A stretch of DNA of 55,264 nucleotides from Candidatus Competibacter sp. (GTDB lineage: Bacteria > Pseudomonadota > Gammaproteobacteria > Competibacterales > Competibacteraceae), in contig JARSSH010000024.1 in the NCBI GenBank assembly GCA_029624815.1, positions 63,142 to 118,405 of the forward strand, written 5' to 3'. The notes beneath the pieces are model-generated. The model searched no databases. It saw nothing but the letters and a program-made list of their open reading frames with translations, and was not told the origin of the DNA. Below, piece after piece: positions 42,649 through 53,142 of this stretch. The position numbers and the translations under genes were made by a program. Position 1 is the first letter of the stretch. The number at the start of each line of letters is the position of its first letter.

Positions 42649-44856
42649 ATGGCAAAGAAGGGCTCGGATGACAAAAAGTGGGCGCCGGTCAAGCCGACTT
42701 CCCCCACCGACCGGCACCCAGCCGCGCCGGCCGAACCTGAACCGACCCCAGCAGTCGGCAAGGTCCAGCCGGCGGTCGCCAAGCCAACCTCACCCGTTGC
42801 CGAGAACAAGATCGCGGTGGTCGAGGCGAATCCAGCGCGGGATTCCAGCTCGCAAACGCTGGAGACCGACGGCCGCATGCGGGTGATCATCGAAGGGGTG
42901 AGCCCGGAAGTCGATGCGGGCCGGTTTTCCATCAAGCGGGTGGTGGGCGAAACCGTGGTGGTGGAGGCCGATGTTTTCACCGATGGCCACGACTCCTTGT
43001 CTTGCGTGTTGCAATACCGCCGGCAAGGCGAGATCGAATGGCGGGAAGCGCCGATGCTCCCTCTGGTCAACGACCGCTGGCGGGGTGAGTTTCAGGTGCT
43101 GGAAATAGGGCTTTTCGAGTACACCCTTTGCGCCTGGGTGGACGCCTTCAAGTCCTGGCGGCACGATCTGCCCCGCTGGGAACAGGCCGAGGACATCGCT
43201 CTTTCCCTGCGGGTCGGCGCGGAACTGACGGAGAAGGCCAGCCAGCGCGCGACCGGCGCGGACGCTCAGTGGTTGGCCAAGCGCGCCGCGGCGCTGGCCG
43301 GCGATCAGGATCTGGACTATCGCCGCCAGTTGGGCCTGGACGATGAACTGGCCAGGCTGATGCATCGTCACGCCGACCGCCAGTTGGCGATCCAGTACGA
43401 AAAGATCCTGGGATTGATGGCTGAAGACGAACGCGCCCGCTTCAGCACCTGGTACGAGCTGTTCCCGCGTTCCAGCGGTTCCGCGCCCGGCAAGCACGGC
43501 ACTTTCAGGGATTGCGAAACCTGGTTGCCCCGGCTCGCCGCCATGGGTTTCGACGTGCTGTACTTCCCACCGATTCATCCCATCGGCCGGGTCAATCGCA
43601 AGGGCAAGAACAACACGCTCACGCCCGGACCGGACGATGTCGGCAGCCCTTGGGCCATCGGCGCCGAGGAAGGCGGCCACAAGGACATTTTGCCGGCGCT
43701 CGGCACGCTGGGGGATTTTCACCATCTGGTGCGCAAGGCCCGGGAGCACGGCATCGAGATCGCCCTGGACATCGCCCTGCAATGCGCGCCGGACCATCCT
43801 TACGTCAAGCGACATCCGGACTGGTTCCGCTGGCGGCCGGACGGTACGGTGCAGTACGCCGAAAATCCGCCCAAGAAGTATCAGGATATCTATCCGTTCA
43901 ACTTCGAAACCGGCGACTGGAAGGCGCTGTGGGAGGAGATCAAGAGCATTTTCGAGTTCTGGGTCGCGCAAGGCGTGCGCATCTTCCGGGTGGACAACCC
44001 GCACACCAAACCCTTCGCGATGTGGGAGTGGCTGATCGCCGAGATCAAGAAGACCACGCCGAACGCCATTTTTCTGGCCGAGGCTTTCACCCGGCCCAAG
44101 GTGATGCACCGTCTGGCCAAGCTGGGCTACACCCAGTCCTACACTTACTACGCGTGGCGCAACACCAAATGGGAGCTGATCGAGTATCTGACCGAACTGA
44201 CCCAGGGACCGGGCCGCGACTACTTCCGGCCGAACTTCTGGCCCAACACCCCGGATATCCTGACCGCCGCCCTGCAGTACGGCGGCCGTCCGATGTTCAT
44301 GTCCCGGCTGGTGCTGGCGGCGACCATGACCGCCAACTACGGCATTTACGGCCCGGCCTTCGAAATGATGGAGCACCTCGCCGTCAAGCCGGGTAGCGAG
44401 GAGTATCTGGATTCGGAGAAATACCAGATCCGCTATCGCGGCTTCCAGGAATTGGACGGGCCGAACAGCCTGCGCGACTTCATCGCCCTGGTAAACCGCA
44501 TCCGCAAGCGCAACCCGGCGCTGCAAGCCGACCGGAGCCTGCGGTTCCACGAGGTCGATAACGAGCAGATCGTCTGCTACAGCAAAACCACGGATAAGCA
44601 CGCCAACACCGTTCTGGTGTTGGTGAACCTGGATCCCAACTATACCCAGTCCGGTTGGACCGGTCTGGATCTGGCGGCGCTGGGCGTGGATCCGAACCAG
44701 CCTTACCAGGTGCACGATCTGCTGACCGGCGCTCATTACATCTGGAACGGACCGCGCAACTACGTCGAGCTGAACCCGCACCGTATGCCGGCGCATGTGT
44801 TCCGCGTCCGCAGCAGCCTGCAGACGGAACACGATTTCGATACGTTCAGCGGTTGA
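42649..44856 (+). CDS. glgE: Alpha-1,4-glucan:maltose-1-phosphate maltosyltransferase
   Basis: 735-aa GH13_3 enzyme that lengthens alpha-1,4-glucan using maltose-1-phosphate. After a ~70-residue Pro/Ala-rich, probably disordered leader comes the GlgE N-terminal domain (MRVIIEGVSPEVDAGRF, DUF3416), then the barrel with FDVLYFPPIHPIGRVNRKGK, the nucleophile Asp in RIFRVDNPHTKPFAMWEW, the acid Glu in AIFLAEAFTRPKVMHRL and YGIYGPAFEMMEH. The ATG at 42649 has GAGG 11 bases upstream; earlier starts would add an unlikely leader. It is first in the glgE - treS/mak - glgC - glgX run, and the substrate comes from the next gene. Confidence 0.95.
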   Translation: MAKKGSDDKKWAPVKPTSPTDRHPAAPAEPEPTPAVGKVQPAVAKPTSPVAENKIAVVEANPARDSSSQTLETDGRMRVIIEGVSPEVDAGRFSIKRVVGETVVVEADVFTDGHDSLSCVLQYRRQGEIEWREAPMLPLVNDRWRGEFQVLEIGLFEYTLCAWVDAFKSWRHDLPRWEQAEDIALSLRVGAELTEKASQRATGADAQWLAKRAAALAGDQDLDYRRQLGLDDELARLMHRHADRQLAIQYEKILGLMAEDERARFSTWYELFPRSSGSAPGKHGTFRDCETWLPRLAAMGFDVLYFPPIHPIGRVNRKGKNNTLTPGPDDVGSPWAIGAEEGGHKDILPALGTLGDFHHLVRKAREHGIEIALDIALQCAPDHPYVKRHPDWFRWRPDGTVQYAENPPKKYQDIYPFNFETGDWKALWEEIKSIFEFWVAQGVRIFRVDNPHTKPFAMWEWLIAEIKKTTPNAIFLAEAFTRPKVMHRLAKLGYTQSYTYYAWRNTKWELIEYLTELTQGPGRDYFRPNFWPNTPDILTAALQYGGRPMFMSRLVLAATMTANYGIYGPAFEMMEHLAVKPGSEEYLDSEKYQIRYRGFQELDGPNSLRDFIALVNRIRKRNPALQADRSLRFHEVDNEQIVCYSKTTDKHANTVLVLVNLDPNYTQSGWTGLDLAALGVDPNQPYQVHDLLTGAHYIWNGPRNYVELNPHRMPAHVFRVRSSLQTEHDFDTFSG

Positions 44857-44869
44857 GGAGAAGACATAG

Positions 44870-47800
44870 ATGGTTCAAAAATCGAAGGGCTGGAGCGGTG
44901 TTGAAGATCCATTATGGTACAAGGATGCGCTGATTTATCAGTTGCACGTCAAGGCCTTTGGCGATAGCGACAACGACGGGATCGGCGATTTCCGCGGCTT
45001 GGTCCAGCGCCTGGATTATCTCCAGGATCTGGGTGTGGATACGTTGTGGCTGCTGCCGTTCTACCCCTCGCCAATGCGGGACGACGGCTACGACATTTCC
45101 GATTACCAGAACGTTCATCCCCAGTATGGCACCCTGGCCGATTTCCGCGCCTTCGTCCGCGAGGCGCACGCGCGGGGTCTGAAGATCGTCACCGAGTTGG
45201 TCATCAACCATACCTCCGACCAGCATCCCTGGTTTCAGGCCGCGCGCCGCGCCCCGCGCGGTTCGCCGGAGCGGAATTTCTACGTCTGGAACGACGACGA
45301 CGATAAATTTCCGGAAACCCGCATCATCTTCACCGATACCGAGACCTCCAACTGGGCTTGGGATCCGGTGGCGGAACAATACTATTGGCACCGCTTCTTT
45401 TCGCACCAGCCGGATTTGAACCATAACAATCCGGCGGTGGTGAAAGCCGTGACCAAGATCATGCGATTCTGGCTGGACCAGGGCGTGGACGGGTTGCGGT
45501 TGGACGCCATCCCTTATCTGTGCGTGCGCGAGGGCACCTACAACGAAAACCTGCCGGAAACCCATGCGGTGATCAAGCAGATGCGAGCGGTGGTGGATCG
45601 CCACTACCGCAGTCGCATGTTTCTGGCCGAGGCCAATCAATGGCCGGAGGACGTGCGCGATTACTTCGGCGACGGCGACGAGTGCCAAATGGCCTATCAC
45701 TTTCCGTTGATGCCGCGCATGTACATGGCCGTCGCCCAGGAGGATCGTTATCCCATCGTCGAAATCCTCGAACAGACCCCGGACATTCCCGACAACTGCC
45801 AGTGGGCGATTTTCCTGCGCAACCACGACGAACTGACGCTGGAGATGGTCACCGACCGGGAGCGGGACTACATGTACCGCACCTATGCGGCCGATCCGCG
45901 CAGTCGGGTCAACGTCGGCATCCGCCGCCGGCTGGCCCCGCTGATGGACAACGATTACAGCAAGATCAAGCTGATGAACAGCCTGCTGCTGTCGATGCCG
46001 GGCACGCCCATCGTGTACTACGGCGACGAAATCGGCATGGGCGACAATTTTTATCTGGGCGACCGCAACGGGGTGCGCACCCCGATGCAGTGGAGCCCCG
46101 ATCGCAACGCCGGTTTCTCCAAGGCCGACCCCCAGCGCTTGTACCTGCCGCCGATCATGGACCCGATCTACGGTTACGAAGCGGTCAACGTGGAAGCGCA
46201 GCATCGCGCGCCGGCCTCGCTGTTGAACTGGATGAAGCGGATGATCGCCGTGCGCCGGACCTGCCAGGCCTTCGGCCGCGGCCGGCTGGAGATGCTGCGG
46301 CCCGGCAACCGCAAGATTCTGGCCTACGTCCGCGCTCACGCCGACGAGGTGGTGCTATGCGTGGCCAATCTGTCGCGCTCCGCCCAGCCGGTGGAGCTCG
46401 ATCTGAGCAAATACAAGGGCATGGTGCCGATGGAAATGCTGGGCCAGAACCCGTTCCCGCCGATCGGCGAATTGCCCTATCTGTTGACCCTGCCCCGCTA
46501 CGGGGTCTACTGGTTCCGGCTGAGCTACGCCGCGCCGCCGGTCTGGCACGAAGACCGGCTGCCCGGTGGCGACCTGCGGATTCTGGTGCTGTTCCAGGGC
46601 TGGAAGAGCTTCTTCGTCGATCAGGTCGAGCCCAGTCGGCGGGAAATGGCCATGAACCTGCACGAACGGCTGACCCGGCAGGTGCTGCCGGAGTTCCTGC
46701 CCACCCAGCGCTGGTTCGCCGGCAAGAGCGGGCGCATCGAATCGGTCGAATTCGACAACTACGACGTCTGGGTCGATCAGACCGAATGGGTGCTGGCCCG
46801 AATTCGGGTCTGGCTGGCCGAGCGGCCCGAGCCGCAGGATTACGGTTTGCCGATGGCGCTGGCCTGGGAGGACGACGGCGAGGAGAAACTGCGCCCGCTG
46901 TGGCCCTATGCCTTGGCGCGCGTCCGGGTTCGCGCCCGGATAGGCCTGCTGTACGATGCCTACGCCAATGAGAAATTCACCCAGTCGATGCTGAAGATGA
47001 TGGCGCGCAATACCCGGATACCGCTGGGTGGGGGGTGGCTGAAATTCTCTTCGACCCGTATCTTCCATAGCCTGGCCGGCGACCTGCCGGAGATGCTGCC
47101 GGTCAAGCGGCTGGCGCTGGACAGCAGCAATACCACGCTCAATGTCGGCAACCGGATGCTGCTCAAGGGCTATCGACGGTTGCGGCCCGGCATCAATCCC
47201 GAGTTGGAGATGGGTCGATTCCTGACCGACGTCGCCGACTTCGGCAACGCCGCGCCGTTGGCCGGCGCCCTGGAGTACGAAGACAAAGACGGCCACGTCA
47301 TCGCGTTGGCGATGCTGCAGGGCTTTGTCGGCAACCAGGGCGACGCCTGGACCTACACCCAGGATTACCTGAAACGGTTCCTGGACGATTGCGTGCAGCA
47401 ACCGGAAACGGTGCGGGAAGTCGGCGATGGCGTGCATGCGCTCTATCTGTTATTCGCCACGACCCTGGGCCGGCGCACGGGCGAATTGCATCGGGCGCTG
47501 GCCCTGATCACCGGCGATTCCGCCTTCGACCCCGAACCGATCGCGCCGACCGATCTGAGCGGCTGGGTCGAGCAGATTCGGCGGGAGGCGACCACCACGC
47601 TGGAACAATTGGAGCAGGCGCAGTGGCGGCTGGCGGAGCCGGCGCGCTCCCTGGCCGGCTGTTTGCTGGCCGCGCGCGAGACCATGATGGCCCGGCTGGA
47701 CCAACTGGAGATCGCGGACTCGCTGCCGACGAAGACCCGTTTCCACGGCGATTACCATCTCGGCCAAGTGCTGGTGGCCAAGGACGATGTCGTCATCATC

Positions 47801-48208
47801 GATTTCGAGGGCGAGCCGTCGCGGTCAATGGAAGAACGGCGCCACAAGAATTCGCCCTTGCGGGATGTGGTCGGCATGTTGCGCTCGCTCAATTACGCCG
47901 CGCACGCCGCCTTGCGGCAGACCACCGCCGACGGCACCACCAACCGGGAAGAACTGGCATCCTACGTCGGCGATTGGGAACGGCTGGCCCGGGCCGCTTT
48001 CCTGGAGGCTTACACCGAAGTCGTGCGGGATTGTCCGAGCTATCCGGCCGATCCCGAGCAGGCCAAAGCCTTGCTGGATCTGTTTACGCTGGAGAAAGCC
48101 TGCTACGAACTGCGTTACGAATTGGATAACCGCCCCGACTGGATTGCCATCCCACTCGGGGGTTTGTGCGAACTACTCTCACTAGAAACGAAGGATGTGC
48201 CGCGATGA
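44870..48208 (+). CDS. treS: Trehalose synthase-maltokinase fusion (TreS-Mak/Pep2)
   Basis: 1,112 aa. Residues 1-545 are TreS (GH13_16), which interconverts trehalose and maltose: FGDSDNDGIGDFRGLVQRLD, nucleophile in GLRLDAIPYL, acid Glu in MFLAEANQWPEDV and the LRNHDELTLEMV motif. Residues about 600-1110 are a maltokinase (LPTQRWFAGKSG at the start, FHGDYHLGQVL and VIIDFEGEPSRSMEER as kinase catalytic and metal sites), which phosphorylates maltose with ATP to maltose-1-phosphate for GlgE. The fusion is known in several bacteria and channels trehalose into glucan. It starts 13 bp after glgE, and its stop overlaps glgC. Confidence 0.96.
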   Translation: MVQKSKGWSGVEDPLWYKDALIYQLHVKAFGDSDNDGIGDFRGLVQRLDYLQDLGVDTLWLLPFYPSPMRDDGYDISDYQNVHPQYGTLADFRAFVREAHARGLKIVTELVINHTSDQHPWFQAARRAPRGSPERNFYVWNDDDDKFPETRIIFTDTETSNWAWDPVAEQYYWHRFFSHQPDLNHNNPAVVKAVTKIMRFWLDQGVDGLRLDAIPYLCVREGTYNENLPETHAVIKQMRAVVDRHYRSRMFLAEANQWPEDVRDYFGDGDECQMAYHFPLMPRMYMAVAQEDRYPIVEILEQTPDIPDNCQWAIFLRNHDELTLEMVTDRERDYMYRTYAADPRSRVNVGIRRRLAPLMDNDYSKIKLMNSLLLSMPGTPIVYYGDEIGMGDNFYLGDRNGVRTPMQWSPDRNAGFSKADPQRLYLPPIMDPIYGYEAVNVEAQHRAPASLLNWMKRMIAVRRTCQAFGRGRLEMLRPGNRKILAYVRAHADEVVLCVANLSRSAQPVELDLSKYKGMVPMEMLGQNPFPPIGELPYLLTLPRYGVYWFRLSYAAPPVWHEDRLPGGDLRILVLFQGWKSFFVDQVEPSRREMAMNLHERLTRQVLPEFLPTQRWFAGKSGRIESVEFDNYDVWVDQTEWVLARIRVWLAERPEPQDYGLPMALAWEDDGEEKLRPLWPYALARVRVRARIGLLYDAYANEKFTQSMLKMMARNTRIPLGGGWLKFSSTRIFHSLAGDLPEMLPVKRLALDSSNTTLNVGNRMLLKGYRRLRPGINPELEMGRFLTDVADFGNAAPLAGALEYEDKDGHVIALAMLQGFVGNQGDAWTYTQDYLKRFLDDCVQQPETVREVGDGVHALYLLFATTLGRRTGELHRALALITGDSAFDPEPIAPTDLSGWVEQIRREATTTLEQLEQAQWRLAEPARSLAGCLLAARETMMARLDQLEIADSLPTKTRFHGDYHLGQVLVAKDDVVIIDFEGEPSRSMEERRHKNSPLRDVVGMLRSLNYAAHAALRQTTADGTTNREELASYVGDWERLARAAFLEAYTEVVRDCPSYPADPEQAKALLDLFTLEKACYELRYELDNRPDWIAIPLGGLCELLSLETKDVPR

Positions 48209-49437
48209 AACAACCGAAAATCCTGGCTTTTGTCATGGCGGGCGGCGAAGGCGCCCGCCTGAGTCCCCTGACGGCCTACAATTCCAAGCCGTCGCTGCCG
48301 TTCGGCAGCCGCTACCGCATCGTGGATTTCGTGTTGAGCAATCTGCTCAATTCGGGCATTCAGTCGATCTACATGCTGGTGCAGTACAAATCCCAGTCGC
48401 TGATCGAGCACGTCCGCAAGGCGTGGGTGGTGTCGCCGATGCGGAACGAGGAGTTCGTGACGGTGGTGCCGCCGCAGATGATGCGCGGCGGCGACTGGTT
48501 CCAGGGCACCGCCGACGCCGTGTATCAAAATCTTAATCTGATTCAATTGCACAATCCCGATCTGGTGGTGGTGTTCGGCGCTGATCATGTGTACCGCATG
48601 GACCTTCAGCAGATGGTGGATTTCCACCTCGAACGGGAGGCCGACGCGACCGTCGCCGCCTTGCCGGTGCCGATCGCCGAGGCCAGTTCGTTCGGTGTCA
48701 TCCACGCCGATCACGCCGGTCGGGTCAGCGACTTCCAGGAGAAGCCGGCCAACCCGCCGCCCATGCCCTCCGATCCCACCCGCTCCTATGCCTCGATGGG
48801 CAACTATCTGTTCGATACCAAGGTGTTGGTGCAGGCCCTCAAGGAAGCCAACGAGCGTGGCGAACACGATTTCGGCCACCATGTATTGCCGAAGCTGAAG
48901 GATACCCATCGGGTGTTCGCCTACGACTTCGCCACCAACAAGGTGCCGGGAACCAAGCCCTACGAGGAGCAAGCCTATTGGCGCGATGTCGGCACGCGGG
49001 ACGCTTATTTCAACGCCCATCAGGATCTGCTGGGCGAGAAGCCGCGTTTCGATATGTTCAACCCGCAATGGCGGATCTTTTCCAGTAACTATCAAGGGCC
49101 GGTGGCGCGTCTACTCGATGCCAGGGTCAAGAATAGTGTGGTGGCCGCCGGTTCGATGGTGCGGCAGGCCACCATCACCAACACCATCATCCGCCGCGAA
49201 GTCATTATCGAGGACGATGTGGAGATCGAGGATTGCCTGATTCAGGAGTACGTCCACATCAAGCGCGGCGCCCGACTGCGGCGCGCCATCATCGGTGGTT
49301 ACAATGTGATCGAGGCCGGCACTCGGATCGGCTACGATCTCGAACAGGATCGCAAGCTCTACCAAGTGACCCAGGGCGGCATTACGGTGGTTGGGCCGCG
49401 CGAGGTTACCGCGACCATGCAAGCGTTTAGCGAATGA
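48205..49437 (+). CDS. glgC: Glucose-1-phosphate adenylyltransferase
   Basis: 410 aa. It makes ADP-glucose, the committed step of bacterial glycogen synthesis. N-terminal nucleotidyltransferase: VMAGGEGARLSPLTAYNSKP, SRYRIVDFVLSNLLNSGI, QGTADAVYQN, VVVFGADHVYRMD and FQEKP; the C-terminal beta-helix domain begins near residue 300. The ATG at 48205 overlaps the treS stop (ATGA), giving the usual start and implying coupling. ADP-glucose may also feed OtsA or a glycogen synthase not in the window. Confidence 0.96.
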   Translation: MKQPKILAFVMAGGEGARLSPLTAYNSKPSLPFGSRYRIVDFVLSNLLNSGIQSIYMLVQYKSQSLIEHVRKAWVVSPMRNEEFVTVVPPQMMRGGDWFQGTADAVYQNLNLIQLHNPDLVVVFGADHVYRMDLQQMVDFHLEREADATVAALPVPIAEASSFGVIHADHAGRVSDFQEKPANPPPMPSDPTRSYASMGNYLFDTKVLVQALKEANERGEHDFGHHVLPKLKDTHRVFAYDFATNKVPGTKPYEEQAYWRDVGTRDAYFNAHQDLLGEKPRFDMFNPQWRIFSSNYQGPVARLLDARVKNSVVAAGSMVRQATITNTIIRREVIIEDDVEIEDCLIQEYVHIKRGARLRRAIIGGYNVIEAGTRIGYDLEQDRKLYQVTQGGITVVGPREVTATMQAFSE

Positions 49438-49524
49438 GGGCAGGGGGTGGGGTTCGGGGTTCGGGCTTTTGTCCGTCTCCCGTCGCCTGCCCCCTATTCC
49501 TTGTCCCCTTACGGATTGGAGCCG

Positions 49525-51675
<2,151 letters not shown>

Positions 51676-51684
51676 TTCCGACAA

Positions 51685-51707
51685 CTCCTCTCCCGGTGGG
51701 AGAGGGG
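51685..51707. repeat. REP-like hairpin after glgX
   Basis: CCTCTCCC GGT GGGAGAGG (8-bp arms, 51687-51705) ten bases after the glgX stop, with the same core as the repeats at 3-88. It may protect the 3' end of the glg transcript. No T-run follows. Confidence 0.65.
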
Positions 51708-51839
51708 CAGGAGTGAGTGGTGCAACGGATAGCGTGGCCCGTTCATAGCCGGCTGTCGTCTAGTGCTGGCAGTCCCGCATCCGCGTCGGGAAAGGCGTCC
51801 GCGATCGGTTCCAGCGTCGCTAGCGGTTCCAGGAGGCGA

Positions 51840-51895
51840 GTCGGTTGAAAACCGACGTCTAGCCTTGCAATTTTGCATTTGAAATGCAAAATTGC
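51840..51895. promoter_or_regulatory. Two tandem perfect palindromes before the DUF4143 ATPase gene
   Basis: First a hairpin GTCGGTT GAA AACCGAC (51840-51856), then a 29-bp perfect palindrome with 14-bp arms GCAATTTTGCATTT / AAATGCAAAATTGC around one G (51867-51895), ending six bases before the ATG. The second is AT-rich in a GC-rich setting. It could be a protein-binding operator or an RNA hairpin that hides the ribosome site. No ribosome site is visible between it and the ATG. Confidence 0.7.
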
Positions 51896-51901
51896 TAAGC
51901 C

Positions 51902-53125
51902 ATGATTCCACAATACATTCGTCGTGCCTTGGAGCCGGTCGTGCAACGGGCGGCGCGGGAATTTCCGGCCGTGGTGCTGACTGGTCCGCGCCAGTCGGGC
52001 AAGACCACGCTGCTCAAAACTCTGTTTGAGGGTTCGCACGGTTACGTTTCGTTGGAACCGCCGGATGTTCGAGCGGCGGCGTCGAGCGATCCGCGCGGTT
52101 TTCTGGCGTTGTATTCGCCTCCGGTGATCTTCGACGAGGTTCAGTACGCGCCTGATTTGCTGCCCTATATCAAGGAATGGATCGACGCCCATCGCGACCG
52201 GCGCGGGCAGTATCTGTTAACCGGTTCGCAGAATCTGTTGATGTTGGAACGGGTTACCGAATCCTTGGCCGGCCGGGCGGCCATTCTGCGACTTCTGCCG
52301 CTGTCTTGGCGCGAGTGCTTGGGACAACCGGATGCACCCTTGCCCTGGGAGCGAGAGGACAAGCATTTGTCCCGCCCGGAGGTTTCCTGTTCGGTGTTGT
52401 GGCAGGGCCTTCTACGTGGTGGCTATCCGGAACTGGTCGCGGAGCCGGAACGGGATGGGGTGCTCTGGCACGGCAGCTATCTTCAAACTTATCTGGAGCG
52501 GGACGTGCGTTCCCTGCGCCAGATCGGCGATTTAACGCTGTTTCAGAATTTTCTGCGCGCGCTAGCGGCCCGGAGCGGACAGTTGCTGAATCTGACCGAT
52601 CTGGCGCGTGATCTGGGCGCGGCGGTGAATACGATTAAGGTGTGGCTGTCGGTACTGGAAGCGACGTTTCAGGTCATCGTGTTGCGGCCGTATTTCGCCA
52701 ATATCGGCAGGCGGCTGGTGAAAACGCCCAAGGTCTATTTCACCGACACCGGCACGCTTTGTTATCTGGCGGGGTTGCGCGATCCCGAACACGCCGCCGC
52801 CGGCCCGTTGGGCGGGGCGATTTTTGAAACCGCCGTGCTGGCGGAGATCGTCAAAACATTTTGGCATCGTGGCGAAGAGCCACAGGTGTATTTTTGGCGA
52901 ACCGCGACCGGCGTGGAGGTGGATATCGTGGTGGAGGTGGGCGGGCGGATCGTGCCCGTCGAAGTCAAGCTTTCAGCGACGCCAAGGCCGGCCATGGCCA
53001 GCGGGATTCTGGCTTTGCGCCAGGATTTGGGCGATAAAGTTGAAGCGGGTTATGTCATCCATCCCGGTGAAATTGAATTGCCGTTGGCGCCGGGCGTGCG
53101 GGCGTTGCCGTTTGCGGAATTGTAA
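51902..53125 (+). CDS. AAA_14/DUF4143 family ATPase
   Basis: 407 aa. P-loop AAA_14 domain with Walker A in TGPRQSGKTTLLKTLF (about 28-43), Walker B in PPVIFDEVQYAPDLL and sensor region YLLTGSQNLLML. A winged-helix region (LTDLARDLGAAVNTIKVWLS) and the DUF4143 C-terminal domain with VYFTDTGTLCYLAGL, a nuclease-like core (ATGVEVDIVVEVGGRIVPVE, then VK) complete it. The family is abundant in accessory DNA; its role is unsettled. It sits just behind two palindromes and 17 bp before the type III mod gene. Confidence 0.88.
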   Translation: MIPQYIRRALEPVVQRAAREFPAVVLTGPRQSGKTTLLKTLFEGSHGYVSLEPPDVRAAASSDPRGFLALYSPPVIFDEVQYAPDLLPYIKEWIDAHRDRRGQYLLTGSQNLLMLERVTESLAGRAAILRLLPLSWRECLGQPDAPLPWEREDKHLSRPEVSCSVLWQGLLRGGYPELVAEPERDGVLWHGSYLQTYLERDVRSLRQIGDLTLFQNFLRALAARSGQLLNLTDLARDLGAAVNTIKVWLSVLEATFQVIVLRPYFANIGRRLVKTPKVYFTDTGTLCYLAGLRDPEHAAAGPLGGAIFETAVLAEIVKTFWHRGEEPQVYFWRTATGVEVDIVVEVGGRIVPVEVKLSATPRPAMASGILALRQDLGDKVEAGYVIHPGEIELPLAPGVRALPFAEL

Positions 53126-53142
53126 GGTGTTCGGAAAAGCGC

